A stretch of 64,000 nucleotides of DNA from contig NZ_CP049910.1 of assembly GCF_011305995.1 (NCBI RefSeq), positions 6,214,501 through 6,278,500 on the forward strand, written 5' to 3'. The notes under the pieces were generated by a model. It worked only from the letters and a program-made list of their open reading frames with translations. It did no database searches and had not been told where the DNA came from. The DNA is from Diaphorobacter sp. HDW4A. GTDB lineage: Bacteria; Pseudomonadota; Gammaproteobacteria; Burkholderiales; Burkholderiaceae_C. Below, piece after piece: positions 25,330 through 34,269 of the stretch; the first letter of the stretch is position 1; each line of letters opens with the position of its first letter. The translations under genes were made by a program, and so were the position numbers.

Positions 25330-27477
25330 ATGTTCTCCAACTCTTTGCCTGCGCAGCCTTCGGTTCGCGCTTCGGTCTGTTTCCCCCGTTTTCGTCCGGT
25401 ACTTGTGCGCACCAGCGTGACCGCCGCATGCGCGCTGATGGGCACGGCCCACGCGCAATCGAGTCTGCCCGAGGTGCAGGTGCAATCCACGCGCGCGGTC
25501 GATTCCGCGCTGGGTCTCGCCAACACGGCGAAGTCTGGCTCCAACGTCGATGTGCCGGTGCAGGATCTGCCCGCCAGCGTGTCCACGGTGTCGTCGCAGC
25601 AGTTTGACGAGCGTGCCGACTACGCGGTGATGGACGCGGTCACGCGCACCGTGGGCCTCTCTACCAACAGCTCGCCGGGCAATGGCGGGCTTGCGTTTTC
25701 CAGCCGCGGTTTCAGCGGCGTGAATTCCGTGGGCGTGGCCGAAGACGGGATGATGCTCGGCGTGGCCTCCGGCACGGTGAACTATCCGAACGATGCCTGG
25801 GGCTACGAGCGCATCGACGTGCTGCGCGGCCCCGCGTCCATCGTTTACGGCAGCGGCACGATGGGAGGCACGGTCAACGCGGTGCGCAAGCAGCCAAGCC
25901 GCGAGCACTCCACCGATTTGTTGGTGGGCGCGGGCAGCCATGGCGAGGCGCGTCTCGGCTTCGGCACTACGGGTGCGATCAACGAGACGCTGAGCTATCG
26001 CATCGATGCCTACGGTCAGCGCACCGACGGCGAGCGCGAGCTGGGCTATGCGAACAGCCAGAAGCTGATGACCGGCCTGCGCTGGCAGCCGCGCGCTGAT
26101 CTCAAGGTCGATGTCACGGCCGACATCGCCGACCAGAAGCCCGAGCGCTATTTCGGCACGCCCGCAGTGGACGGCCAGCTCGTGCGTTCGCTGCGCAACG
26201 TCAACTACAACGTGCAGGACAGCGACATCCGCTACAAGGACAAGCGCGTGCGTGCCAAGGCCGAGTGGAATGTGAGCGACCGGCTCACGCTGCGCGAGGA
26301 GCTCTACTGGTTCAAGGCCGACCGGCACTGGAAAAATGCCGAGGCGTACAGCTTTGATCCCGCTGCCGGACAGGTGACGCGCGGCGACTATCTCGAGATC
26401 GGCCACGACCTTGAGCAGAAGGGCAACCGCATCGGGGCTGAAATGAAGCTCGCCGATCACCGCATCGCCATGGGTTGGGACGTGGCCGATGTGCGCTACG
26501 CCAACCTGAGCAATTCGCCCTACGGCACGCCGTCGAACACGCTCGATGCGTGGAATCCCGTGCATGGCGAATGGACGAGTCCCGATCCCTACATCGCTCG
26601 TAGCAAGACGAAGCTGCGCCAGAACGCGCTCTATCTCGAGGACGCATGGCAGCTGTCCAACCAATGGCTGCTGATGGCAGGCCTGCGTCGCGACTGGTAT
26701 GACTTCGACCAGCGCAGCCTCATCACCGGGGCGACGGCAGACACGGAACTGCGCGGCACCTCGTGGCGCGTGGGCGCGACCTACAAGCTCAGCGAGCGCA
26801 GCAGTCTCTATGCGCAGCTCAGCCGTGGGCATGATCCCGTGGGCAGTCTGGTGTCGCTGTCGGCATCGCAGACGGCCTTTAAGCTCACGCGCGGGCGGCA
26901 GGCAGAGATCGGCTGGAAGCAGCAACTGCCAGACGAGCGCGGAGAGGTGACACTCGCGGCCTTCGACATCCGCAAGACCAATATCCTCACGCGCGATCCG
27001 CTGCGTCCCGCGCTCTCGGTACAGGGCGGCAAGCAGACCTCACGCGGTGTGGAGCTGAGCGCGGCCTACAAGGTGAACGCGGCGTTCCGCGTGGATGGAA
27101 ATCTGGCCTATGTGAAGGCCAAATTCGACGAGCTGCGCGAAGGCAGTTCGGGTATCGACCGCGCGGGCAATCGCCCGGAGAACGTGCCCGCGACGACGGC
27201 CAATCTCTGGGGGCACTACCGCATCGGCGCATGGCAGACCTCGCTCGGCCTGCGCCATGTCGGCAGCAGTTACACGAGCAATGCCAACACCTCCAAGCTG
27301 CCGCGCTACACCGTAGCCGATGCGGTGCTGCGTTGGGATGTGAGCAAGACGACGGCGCTGAATCTGGTAGTGCGCAATCTCACCAACCGCGTGTACGCCG
27401 CCTCGTCGTACTACGACGACCAGTGGCTGGTCGCACCGGGCCGCAGCGTGGCGCTGACGGGCCAGTTCCGGTTCTGA
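25330..27477 (+). CDS. btuB: TonB-dependent outer-membrane receptor, probably for cobalamin
   Basis: This 715-aa receptor has a signal peptide ending near AHA-Q (residue 42). A plug domain follows (PVQDLPASVSTVSSQQFDERAD; YERIDVLRGPASIVYGSGTMGGTVN), then a 22-strand barrel that ends in the expected aromatic residue (LTGQFRF). By sequence alone it looks like a siderophore-type receptor. The cobalamin riboswitch in its leader and the binding-protein, permease and ATPase genes behind it make corrinoid the likely ligand. ATG 25330 is used, shortly after GAAG; in-frame codons from 25186 overlap the leader and lack a signal sequence. Confidence 0.88.
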   Translation: MFSNSLPAQPSVRASVCFPRFRPVLVRTSVTAACALMGTAHAQSSLPEVQVQSTRAVDSALGLANTAKSGSNVDVPVQDLPASVSTVSSQQFDERADYAVMDAVTRTVGLSTNSSPGNGGLAFSSRGFSGVNSVGVAEDGMMLGVASGTVNYPNDAWGYERIDVLRGPASIVYGSGTMGGTVNAVRKQPSREHSTDLLVGAGSHGEARLGFGTTGAINETLSYRIDAYGQRTDGERELGYANSQKLMTGLRWQPRADLKVDVTADIADQKPERYFGTPAVDGQLVRSLRNVNYNVQDSDIRYKDKRVRAKAEWNVSDRLTLREELYWFKADRHWKNAEAYSFDPAAGQVTRGDYLEIGHDLEQKGNRIGAEMKLADHRIAMGWDVADVRYANLSNSPYGTPSNTLDAWNPVHGEWTSPDPYIARSKTKLRQNALYLEDAWQLSNQWLLMAGLRRDWYDFDQRSLITGATADTELRGTSWRVGATYKLSERSSLYAQLSRGHDPVGSLVSLSASQTAFKLTRGRQAEIGWKQQLPDERGEVTLAAFDIRKTNILTRDPLRPALSVQGGKQTSRGVELSAAYKVNAAFRVDGNLAYVKAKFDELREGSSGIDRAGNRPENVPATTANLWGHYRIGAWQTSLGLRHVGSSYTSNANTSKLPRYTVADAVLRWDVSKTTALNLVVRNLTNRVYAASSYYDDQWLVAPGRSVALTGQFRF

Positions 27478-27502
27478 CGGTGGCATGAAAGGACTCGCGA
27501 CG

Positions 27503-28519
27503 ATGGCTTATTCGACCTTCACATCGAACCGGCGCATGCGCGCGGCGGCCATCTTCGCGATGGCGTTTTCTGCTGCGGGCGCTGTGCATGCGCAATCCGC
27601 GCAACGTGTGCAGCCGCTGGTGATCGACGTCTGCGGCAAGCCGGTGACCTATGCGCGCGTGCCGCAGCGCGCGGTCACGCATGACGTCAACATCACCGAG
27701 ATGTTTTTGTATCTGGGGCTGGGCTCGCGCCTCGTCGGCTACTCGGGCATTCCGGCCAGCAAGGACGTGTCGTTGCGTTATCGCGCCGCGCTCGCCAAGG
27801 TGCCCGATCTCTCGCGCAAGGACATGAATCTGGAGAGCATGCTCGGTGTGCGTGCCGATTTCGTCTTCGGTGGTTGGAGCTACGGCTTTCGCGCCGGTGG
27901 CGTGACGCCTGCGCTGCTCGCGCGCTACGGTGTGGATTCGTATGTGCTGCGCGAGTCCTGTATTCATGTCGAAAAGCGCGAACGCATTGTCCTTTCCGAT
28001 TCGCTGATCGACATGCGCAATGTAGCGCGCATCTTCGATGTCGAAAAAGAAAACGCGCTGAAACTGCAGGCGCTTGAATCGCGCATTCAGGCGCTTGAGG
28101 GCGAGATGCAGGGCGTTACCAAGCGCCCGCGCGTCTTCGTCTACGACAGCGGCCAGCGCTTGCCGGTGACTGTCGGCCGCTTCGGCACGCCGCACGCGAT
28201 GATCGAAGCGGCGGGCGGGCAGAACATCTTTTCCGACATAGCAAGCAACTGGCCCACGGGCAATTGGGAAGACGTGATCGCGCGCGACCCAGAATGGATC
28301 GTGATCATCGACTACGACCAGCCGGACGCGCAAGGCAAGATCGATTTTCTACTCGCCAAGAAGGAGCTCGCGCACGTCGAGGCCATCCGCAATAAGCGCT
28401 TCTTCGTGATGACTTATTCGGATGCGACGCCCAGTCCCGCCAATGTGGATAGGGCAGAGGCGTTGGCGCGCAGGCTGCATCCCGAGCGCTTTGCCGCGGC
28501 TACGGGCGCGGGCAGGTGA
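27503..28519 (+). CDS. btuF: ABC transporter periplasmic corrinoid-binding protein
   Basis: This 338-aa class III binding protein has a signal peptide ending near VHA-Q. Two lobes are linked by a long helix around QALESRIQALEGEMQG. Lobe-specific segments include YARVPQRAVTHDVNITEMFLYLG and DPEWIVIIDYDQPDAQGK. It should hand cobalamin to the permease encoded next. ATG 27503 lies nine bases after AAAGGA; ATG 27485 is the alternative. It follows the receptor gene by 25 bases and ends four bases before the permease start, so it lies in the riboswitch-controlled operon. Confidence 0.88.
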   Translation: MAYSTFTSNRRMRAAAIFAMAFSAAGAVHAQSAQRVQPLVIDVCGKPVTYARVPQRAVTHDVNITEMFLYLGLGSRLVGYSGIPASKDVSLRYRAALAKVPDLSRKDMNLESMLGVRADFVFGGWSYGFRAGGVTPALLARYGVDSYVLRESCIHVEKRERIVLSDSLIDMRNVARIFDVEKENALKLQALESRIQALEGEMQGVTKRPRVFVYDSGQRLPVTVGRFGTPHAMIEAAGGQNIFSDIASNWPTGNWEDVIARDPEWIVIIDYDQPDAQGKIDFLLAKKELAHVEAIRNKRFFVMTYSDATPSPANVDRAEALARRLHPERFAAATGAGR

Positions 28520-28523
28520 GCGC

Positions 28524-29582
28524 ATGAAGGCTTTGCGCGCGCGATCACTGGGCGCATGGCTCGGCGTGTTAGCGCTGCTGCTTCTTTGCTCGATGACGGC
28601 GGGCGTGGCGCTGGGCTCGGTCAACGTGCCGCCGCTCGTGGTCTGGCGCGTGGTGCTCGGCGAGCTGTTTGGCTCTTCATCGTCGCCGGCTGACATCAGC
28701 GTGCAGCAGCATCAAATTGTCTGGCTGGTGCGCGCGCCGCGCGTGCTGATGGCGGCGCTGGTCGGCGCGGGGCTGGCGACGGTGGGCGTGGTGATGCAGG
28801 CCATGGTGCGCAATCCGCTGGCGGACCCGTACATGCTTGGCGTGTCGTCGGGCGCGTCGGTCGGTGCGGTGTCGGTGCTGGCCTGGGGCAGTTTTGCGTT
28901 TGCGGGCGTCTATGCGATTTCTGCGGGCGCTTTTGTCGGCGCGTTGATCGCGACGATGGCGGTTTATTGGCTTGCGCGTGGACGCGCGCGGGTGCAGCAG
29001 TCCACGCGCTTGATTCTGAGCGGCGTGGCGGTGGGCTACTTTTTCACCGGGCTCACCAGCCTGATCACGCTGACTTCGGGACAGCGCGATTTGGCCGGTG
29101 CGCTGATGACCTGGACGCTCGGCAGCCTCGCCGGTACTCAGTGGAGCCATCTCTCGCTGCCCGCGCTGGTGCTGCTCGCGGGCATGGTCTGGCTTGCGCT
29201 GCAGACGCAGGCGCTCAACGCTTTGATGATGGGCGACGAGACCGCCGCCACGCTTGGCGTGAACACGCATGCGCTGCGGCGCACGCTGTTCGTCGTGGTG
29301 TCGCTGCTGACCGGCGTGATGGTCGCGGCCAGCGGCGCCATTGGATTTGTAGGGCTGGTCGTGCCGCATGTGGCGCGCATGCTGGTGGGATCGGACCACC
29401 GACGCGTGCTGCCGGTGGCAGCGGTGATGGGAGCGCTGTTTCTCGTCGTCGTCGACCTGCTGGCTCGCGTGCTGTTCTCGCCGATGGATGTGCCGGTGGG
29501 CGTGATCACCGCGCTGATCGGCGGGCCGTTCTTCGTGTGGCTGCTCATGCGTCAGACGCCGGCACGCAAGGAGCTGCAATGA
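28524..29582 (+). CDS. btuC: ABC transporter permease, FecCD/BtuC family
   Basis: This 352-aa permease has about ten hydrophobic segments and the FecCD signatures RAPRVLMAALVGAGLATVGV and NPLADPYMLGVSSGAS (about residues 77-110). The cytoplasmic coupling region GFVGLVVPHVARMLVG (near 276-291) contacts the ATPase. ATG 28524 is four bases after the binding-protein stop. The stop codon overlaps the ATPase start (ATGA), a sign of tight translational coupling. The riboswitch context argues for cobalamin rather than iron-siderophore transport. Confidence 0.92.
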   Translation: MKALRARSLGAWLGVLALLLLCSMTAGVALGSVNVPPLVVWRVVLGELFGSSSSPADISVQQHQIVWLVRAPRVLMAALVGAGLATVGVVMQAMVRNPLADPYMLGVSSGASVGAVSVLAWGSFAFAGVYAISAGAFVGALIATMAVYWLARGRARVQQSTRLILSGVAVGYFFTGLTSLITLTSGQRDLAGALMTWTLGSLAGTQWSHLSLPALVLLAGMVWLALQTQALNALMMGDETAATLGVNTHALRRTLFVVVSLLTGVMVAASGAIGFVGLVVPHVARMLVGSDHRRVLPVAAVMGALFLVVVDLLARVLFSPMDVPVGVITALIGGPFFVWLLMRQTPARKELQ

Positions 29583-30355
29583 CGTTGCTGATCGACGCCG
29601 AACATCTGTGCTGGAGCATCGCGGGCCAGGCCGTGGTGAAGGATGTGTCGATCCAGTTGCGCGATGGTGAATGTGTTGGCGTGATCGGCCCCAACGGCTG
29701 CGGCAAGTCGAGTCTGCTGCGCATGCTGTACCGCGTGATCCGGCCACAGTCGGGTGCGGTGCGGTGGATGGGGCAAGACATCTGGGAGATGCATGCGCGC
29801 CAGTTAGCGCAGCAGGTCGCGGTACTCACGCAGGAGTTCGCGCCGGTGTTCGACATCTCGGTGCAAGAGACCGTGATGATGGGCCGCACGCCGCACCGCT
29901 CGCCATGGGCCTGGGACGGGGCGCGGGACAGGCAAGTGGTGGTGGACTGTCTCAAACGCGTGGGTTGCCTGCATCTGCAGGAACGCGATTTCGCGTTGCT
30001 CTCGGGCGGTGAAAAACAGCGCGTGCTGCTTGCGCGCGCCTTGGCGCAGCAACCGCGCTGCCTGATGCTCGACGAGCCGACCAACCATCTCGACGTGCGC
30101 TACCAGCACGAATTGATGGCGCTGGTGCGGGGGGCGGGGCGCAGCACCCTGGTGGTGCTGCACGACCTGAACATCGCGGCGCAGTATTGCGACCGGCTGT
30201 GCCTGATGCACGAGGGCGCGCTGGTGGCCAAAGGTCCGCCGGAGGAGGTACTCACGCCGGTGAACATCGCGGCGGTCTACGGTGTGGACGCCGTGGTCGA
30301 TGCCCATCCGCAAACCGCCAAGCCGCGCGTGACGTTCTGCGGCGTTCTCGATTGA
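29579..30355 (+). CDS. btuD: ABC transporter ATP-binding protein, BtuD/FecE type
   Basis: This 258-aa ATPase has Walker A GPNGCGKSS (about residues 37-45), Q-loop VAVLTQEF, signature LSGGEKQR, Walker B CLMLDEPTNHLD and the H-loop VVLHDLN. All catalytic motifs are complete. It powers the upstream permease. The gene overlaps the permease stop by four bases, and its own stop lies three bases from the stop of convergent hemL. A long frame starting at 28967 runs through the permease in another frame and is not the true start. Confidence 0.93.
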   Translation: MTLLIDAEHLCWSIAGQAVVKDVSIQLRDGECVGVIGPNGCGKSSLLRMLYRVIRPQSGAVRWMGQDIWEMHARQLAQQVAVLTQEFAPVFDISVQETVMMGRTPHRSPWAWDGARDRQVVVDCLKRVGCLHLQERDFALLSGGEKQRVLLARALAQQPRCLMLDEPTNHLDVRYQHELMALVRGAGRSTLVVLHDLNIAAQYCDRLCLMHEGALVAKGPPEEVLTPVNIAAVYGVDAVVDAHPQTAKPRVTFCGVLD

Positions 30356-30358
30356 GGC

Positions 30359-31663
30359 TTATAGCGTCTTGAACACTTCGCGCGCGGCTTCGATGGTCTT
30401 GTCGATGTCGGCGTCGGTGTGTGCGCCGCTCACGAAACCGGCTTCGTAGAGCGCAGGTGCGAAGTAGTGGCCGCGGTCGAGCATGCCGTGGAAGAACTGG
30501 TTGAACACCTTGCCGTCGGTCTTCATGACCTCGGTGTAAGTGCTTGGCAGCTCGGGCAGGAAGTAGAAGCCGAACAGGCCGCCCTGGTGGTCGACGCTGA
30601 ACGGAATGCCCGCCGCATCGGCTTCCTTCTTGAGGCCGGCCATCAGACGGCCGGTGGTCTTGTGCAGCGCTTCGTGGAAGCCGGGTTGGCTGATCAGCTC
30701 GAGCGTCTTCAAACCGCAGGCCGTGGCGATGGGATTGCCCGAGAGCGTGCCGGCCTGATAGACCGGACCGAGCGGCGAGAGCTTTTCCATGATCTCGCGG
30801 CGCGCGCCGAAGGCGGCCATCGGCATGCCGCCGCCGATCACCTTGCCCATCACCGTGATGTCGGGCTTGAAGCCTTCAATTTGCTGGGCGTAGAGGCTTT
30901 GCGCGCTGCCGAGCGCCACGCGGAAGCCGGTCATGACCTCGTCGTAGATCATCAGCGCTCCGTGCTCTGTGGTCAGCTCGCGGATGCGGCGGGTGAAGTC
31001 GATGCTCGCGCGCACGAAGTTCATGTTGCCCGCAATCGGCTCCATGATCACGCAGGCGATTTCGCTGCCGATCTTGGCGAACGCTTCTTCGAGCTGGGCC
31101 ACGTCGTTGTATTCGAGAACGATGGTGTCCTTGACCACATCGGCAGGCACGCCGGCCGACGACGAGGATCCGAAGGTGGCGAGGCCCGAGCCTGCCTTCA
31201 CGAGCAGCGAGTCGGCATGGCCGTGGTAGCAGCCGTTGAACTTGATGATCTTGTTGCGACCGGTGAAGCCGCGCGCCAGGCGCAGCGCGCTCATGCCGGC
31301 TTCGGTGCCCGAGCTCACCATGCGCACCATTTCCATGGAGGGCATGAGTTTCAGGATGGCCTCGGCCAGATGCACTTCGCGTTCGGTCGGTGCGCCGTAG
31401 GAGAAGCCTTCGAGCACGGCCTTCTGGACTTCGGCGATCACTTCGGGGTGGCCGTGGCCGAGGATCATCGGGCCCCAGGAGCCGATGTAGTCGGTGAACT
31501 GCTGGCCGTTGGCGTCCCAGAAATAGGCCCCGAGTGCGTGTTCGACGAAGCGCGGCGTGCCGCCGACGGCGTTGAAGGCGCGCACGGGCGAGTTCACGCC
31601 GCCGGGGATTACCTGCTTGGCGCGTTCGAACAGAGAAACATTCAGATCAGTGGGATGTGTCAT
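30359..31663 (-). CDS. hemL: Glutamate-1-semialdehyde 2,1-aminomutase
   Basis: HemL (434 aa) is a PLP enzyme that turns glutamate-1-semialdehyde into 5-aminolevulinate, the committed precursor for haem, sirohaem and cobalamin. It shows [13 protein letters not shown] near the start, [32 protein letters not shown]-type strand [11 protein letters not shown] and the PLP lysine in [19 protein letters not shown] 31663 gives the usual family N-terminus and overlaps the end of the thiD-like gene by 17 bases. Its location next to corrinoid uptake is suggestive, but this hemL-thiD pairing looks like ordinary core order. Confidence 0.96.
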   Translation of the reverse strand: MTHPTDLNVSLFERAKQVIPGGVNSPVRAFNAVGGTPRFVEHALGAYFWDANGQQFTDYIGSWGPMILGHGHPEVIAEVQKAVLEGFSYGAPTEREVHLAEAILKLMPSMEMVRMVSSGTEAGMSALRLARGFTGRNKIIKFNGCYHGHADSLLVKAGSGLATFGSSSSAGVPADVVKDTIVLEYNDVAQLEEAFAKIGSEIACVIMEPIAGNMNFVRASIDFTRRIRELTTEHGALMIYDEVMTGFRVALGSAQSLYAQQIEGFKPDITVMGKVIGGGMPMAAFGARREIMEKLSPLGPVYQAGTLSGNPIATACGLKTLELISQPGFHEALHKTTGRLMAGLKKEADAAGIPFSVDHQGGLFGFYFLPELPSTYTEVMKTDGKVFNQFFHGMLDRGHYFAPALYEAGFVSGAHTDADIDKTIEAAREVFKTL

Positions 31664-32597
31664 TGGGAGGAAGTCGTAGAGCATCGACGCCGGTGGCGCC
31701 ATCGGACTCGGAAGCATCGTCGTCTTCTTCGTCCTCGTCGGGCAGAGCCCAGAACATGCGGTCGGGCAGCAACTGGCCCATGCCGGGTCGGTAGCCCGCA
31801 GAGAGGCAGCCGTCCAGATAGGTCAGCGCTTCGCGCGTCGCATCGCCCAGATCATTGTCACAAGCGATGAGTGCCGCAAGCGCTGCGGACAAGGTATCGC
31901 CAGCGCCTGCAAAACTCACGTCGAAGCGCTCGAACTGGCCATTGCCGAGCACAGCCTGCGGCGTGCACAACACATTGTCGAAATGTTCCTTGTCGACAGG
32001 AACGCCGGTCACCAGTGTGTAGGGAACACCCTTGGTCGAGGCGGCTTTGGCGATCTCGCGGGCGGTAGGCAGGCGATCACTCTCCCAGTCCGGAAGCAGC
32101 CAGCGGCGCAGCGTGCTGTGGTTTCCTACCAACACTGAGGTCTGGGGGAGTAACAATTCCACAAATGCGTCGTGGTACTGGTCGATGAGGTCGTCGCTCC
32201 ACCACGACAGGCTGGGCATGTAGGCGATGACGGGAACATCGGCGTAATCGGCTGTCAGTTCAGCGACGATGGCGAGGTTTTCGGGACTGCCGACGAAGCC
32301 GACCTTGATGGCCTGTACGGGCATATCCTGAAAAACAGTTCGTGCTTGATCTGCGACAGTATCGTCATCGAAAGCGACAAAATCGACGATTTCCGTTGTG
32401 TCTCTGACATAGGTGCCCGTCACAATAGCCAGCGCATGTGCACCCACGGAGGCGATAGCCGCTGTGTCGCCGGTCAATCCACCAGCTCCACTGGGATCGT
32501 TGGCGTTGAAAGTCATCACGCAGACTGCGCTTTCGACCTCCTCAGCGGCTTTGTTTTCGGACTGGTGGGAGATGGGAGGGTGAGAGTCTTGTTTCAT
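31647..32597 (-). CDS. thiD: Hydroxymethylpyrimidine/phosphomethylpyrimidine kinase (ThiD-like)
   Basis: This 316-aa ribokinase-fold protein should phosphorylate HMP or HMP-P in thiamin synthesis. It shows [18 protein letters not shown] (about residues 28-45; substrate site), the GTYVRDT segment, [12 protein letters not shown] and the anion hole and catalytic base in [13 protein letters not shown]. The first 25 residues and an acidic tail ([15 protein letters not shown]) extend beyond the usual domain. In the first motif Asn-Ala-Asn replaces the common Gly-Ser-Asp. The gene overlaps hemL and diverges from rubredoxin. Confidence 0.85.
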   Translation of the reverse strand: MKQDSHPPISHQSENKAAEEVESAVCVMTFNANDPSGAGGLTGDTAAIASVGAHALAIVTGTYVRDTTEIVDFVAFDDDTVADQARTVFQDMPVQAIKVGFVGSPENLAIVAELTADYADVPVIAYMPSLSWWSDDLIDQYHDAFVELLLPQTSVLVGNHSTLRRWLLPDWESDRLPTAREIAKAASTKGVPYTLVTGVPVDKEHFDNVLCTPQAVLGNGQFERFDVSFAGAGDTLSAALAALIACDNDLGDATREALTYLDGCLSAGYRPGMGQLLPDRMFWALPDEDEEDDDASESDGATGVDALRLPPNDTSH

Positions 32598-32691
32598 GTA
32601 CGGACGCCAGCGTATCTGGTGGCGCGAAAGCCGCATCTCTTGGTGATGTCTAGATACAATCGTTGCATTCTATGTGAAGGCTATTTAAGCT

Positions 32692-32865
32692 GTGACAAAC
32701 TCAAAAACTTGGATGTGTCTGATTTGCGGGTGGATATATGACGAAGCCGAGGGGGCTCCTGATCATGGTATTGCACCGAACACGCCATGGGAACAAGTAC
32801 CCATGAACTGGACATGTCCCGAGTGCAGCGCACGCAAAGAAGACTTCGAGATGGTTGAAATCTGA
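32692..32865 (+). CDS. Rubredoxin
   Basis: This 57-aa protein is a classical rubredoxin. Two Cys pairs, CLICG (from residue 9) and CPECS (from residue 42), bind one iron. WIYDEAEG, the PNTPWEQVP segment and a final FEMVE complete the fold. It is a small cytoplasmic electron carrier. The start is GTG 32692. It is divergent from thiD and lies 50 bases before pilG, an arrangement I know from Comamonadaceae, without evidence of a functional link to pilus signalling. Confidence 0.93.
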   Translation: MTNSKTWMCLICGWIYDEAEGAPDHGIAPNTPWEQVPMNWTCPECSARKEDFEMVEI

Positions 32866-32915
32866 TGAAGAGCGCTCGCAGTGGCGATTTTTCGAATCCT
32901 CGGGAGCGGTAGAAA

Positions 32916-33317
32916 TTGACTACAGGTGGAAATCCAACATTCAAGGTGCTGGTTGTCGATGACAGCAACACCATCCGCCGGAGTGCGGAAATTTTTCTCA
33001 AGCAGGGCGGGCACGAGGTGCTGCTTGCAGACGATGGTTTTGACGCACTGTCCAAAATCAACGACTTCAATCCTCAGCTGATCTTCTGCGACATTTTGAT
33101 GCCCAAGCTCGATGGGTATCAGACCTGCGCAATCATCAAGCGCAACGCCAAATATTCAGACACGCCGGTCGTGATGTTGTCCTCCAAGGACGGGGTCTTC
33201 GACAAGGCGCGCGGCCGCATGGTCGGCTGTCAGGAATATCTCACCAAACCGTTTACGAAAGACCAGTTGCTGCAAGCGGTGCAGCAATTTGGCATTGTGG
33301 ATCAAGGAGCTAAGTAA
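32916..33317 (+). CDS. pilG: Twitching-motility response regulator PilG
   Basis: PilG (133 aa) is a single-domain CheY-like receiver that drives pilus extension in the Pil-Chp pathway. It has the acidic pair in LVVDDSNTIRR, the phosphorylation Asp in IFCDILMPKLDGYQ (about residue 60), and LSSKDG and TKPFTKDQL with the conserved Lys. Start TTG 32916 follows GGGAGCGGT. It is directly followed by pilH with no gap, the first of five genes on this strand. Confidence 0.93.
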   Translation: MTTGGNPTFKVLVVDDSNTIRRSAEIFLKQGGHEVLLADDGFDALSKINDFNPQLIFCDILMPKLDGYQTCAIIKRNAKYSDTPVVMLSSKDGVFDKARGRMVGCQEYLTKPFTKDQLLQAVQQFGIVDQGAK

Positions 33318-33683
33318 ATGCCCATTCAGAAAGTATTGGTTGTCGACGATTCGAAAACCGAATTGATGTATCTGACCGACTTGCTGCAGAAAAAAGGCAT
33401 GCAGGTACGTACCGCCGAGAACGCGGACGAAGCGATCAAGCGCCTGGCCGAAGAAAAGCCTGACCTGATCCTGATGGACGTGGTGATGCCCGGCCAGAAT
33501 GGTTTCCAGCTCACGCGCTCGATCTCGCGCGATCCGTTGTATGCCGACGTGCCAATCATCATGTGCACCAGCAAGAATCAGGAAACCGACCGCGTCTGGG
33601 GCATGCGCCAGGGCGCGCGCGGCTACATCACCAAGCCAGTCGATCCGGCCGAGTTGCAGGCCAAGATCGATTCGCTGAGCTGA
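33318..33683 (+). CDS. pilH: Twitching-motility response regulator PilH
   Basis: PilH (121 aa) is the second CheY-like receiver of the Pil-Chp system. In Pseudomonas it antagonises PilG or acts as a phosphate sink and promotes retraction. Motifs are LVVDDSKTELMY, LILMDVVMPGQNGFQ with the phospho-Asp near residue 52, CTSKNQ and YITKPVD. ATG 33318 abuts the pilG stop and a sequence AAGGAGC lies upstream. Confidence 0.93.
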   Translation: MPIQKVLVVDDSKTELMYLTDLLQKKGMQVRTAENADEAIKRLAEEKPDLILMDVVMPGQNGFQLTRSISRDPLYADVPIIMCTSKNQETDRVWGMRQGARGYITKPVDPAELQAKIDSLS

Positions 33684-33721
33684 TTTTTCCCCATTGATTA
33701 CTGGAAGGTTCAAGCGGATCC

Positions 33722-34249
33722 ATGGCCAATCGCGAAGCCCTCAGAGAGCTCCAGACCCGTCTTGCCAGTCGCCTTCAGGCGGCCAAGGCGGAAGGCTCGA
33801 ATGTGTCGTCATGGCTGGCCGTGGAGACCGCCGGTCAGCGGTATCTGTTGCCGCTCGGCCATTCGGGTGAAATTTTCCCGTGGACCGGGGTGCAGGCCGT
33901 GCCGTACACGCACGCCTGGTTTCTGGGTGTCGCCAATTTGCGCGGTGCCCTCATGGGTGTAGTGGATCTGGGTGGCCTCATCGGCATGCAGATTCACCGC
34001 ACCGAGCAGGCGCTGGCGGACTCGAGTCTGCTGGCGGTGAATCCGGCGCTGGGTGTGAACGCAGCGCTGATGGTGGACAAATTGCTTGGACTGCGCGGCA
34101 CGGATGCCTTCGTGTCGTCCGAAGCGCCTGGTGAAGGGGCTCCCGAGTATTTCGGGTCCCGTTATGCGGATGCGCAAGGCGCGCAATGGCAGGAATTGAA
34201 TCTGCAGGCGATGTCGCAGAGTCCGGTCTTTCTAGGTATTGGCGTTTGA
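33722..34249 (+). CDS. pilI: CheW-like coupling protein PilI
   Basis: PilI (175 aa) links the receptor PilJ to the kinase ChpA. It is a single CheW domain: SSWLAVETAGQRYLLPLGHSGEIFPW (about residues 28-53), then VPYTHAWFLGVANLRGALMGVVDL (60-83), the segment that contacts kinase and receptor. The gene lies 38 bases after pilH and 20 before pilJ. Confidence 0.92.
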   Translation: MANREALRELQTRLASRLQAAKAEGSNVSSWLAVETAGQRYLLPLGHSGEIFPWTGVQAVPYTHAWFLGVANLRGALMGVVDLGGLIGMQIHRTEQALADSSLLAVNPALGVNAALMVDKLLGLRGTDAFVSSEAPGEGAPEYFGSRYADAQGAQWQELNLQAMSQSPVFLGIGV

Positions 34250-34269
34250 GATTTTCTTAGGGTTGCACT

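Noticed and set aside
30419..31870. 483-codon plus-strand frame over hemL and thiD
   Set aside because: Antisense to two well-identified enzymes and without recognisable domains.
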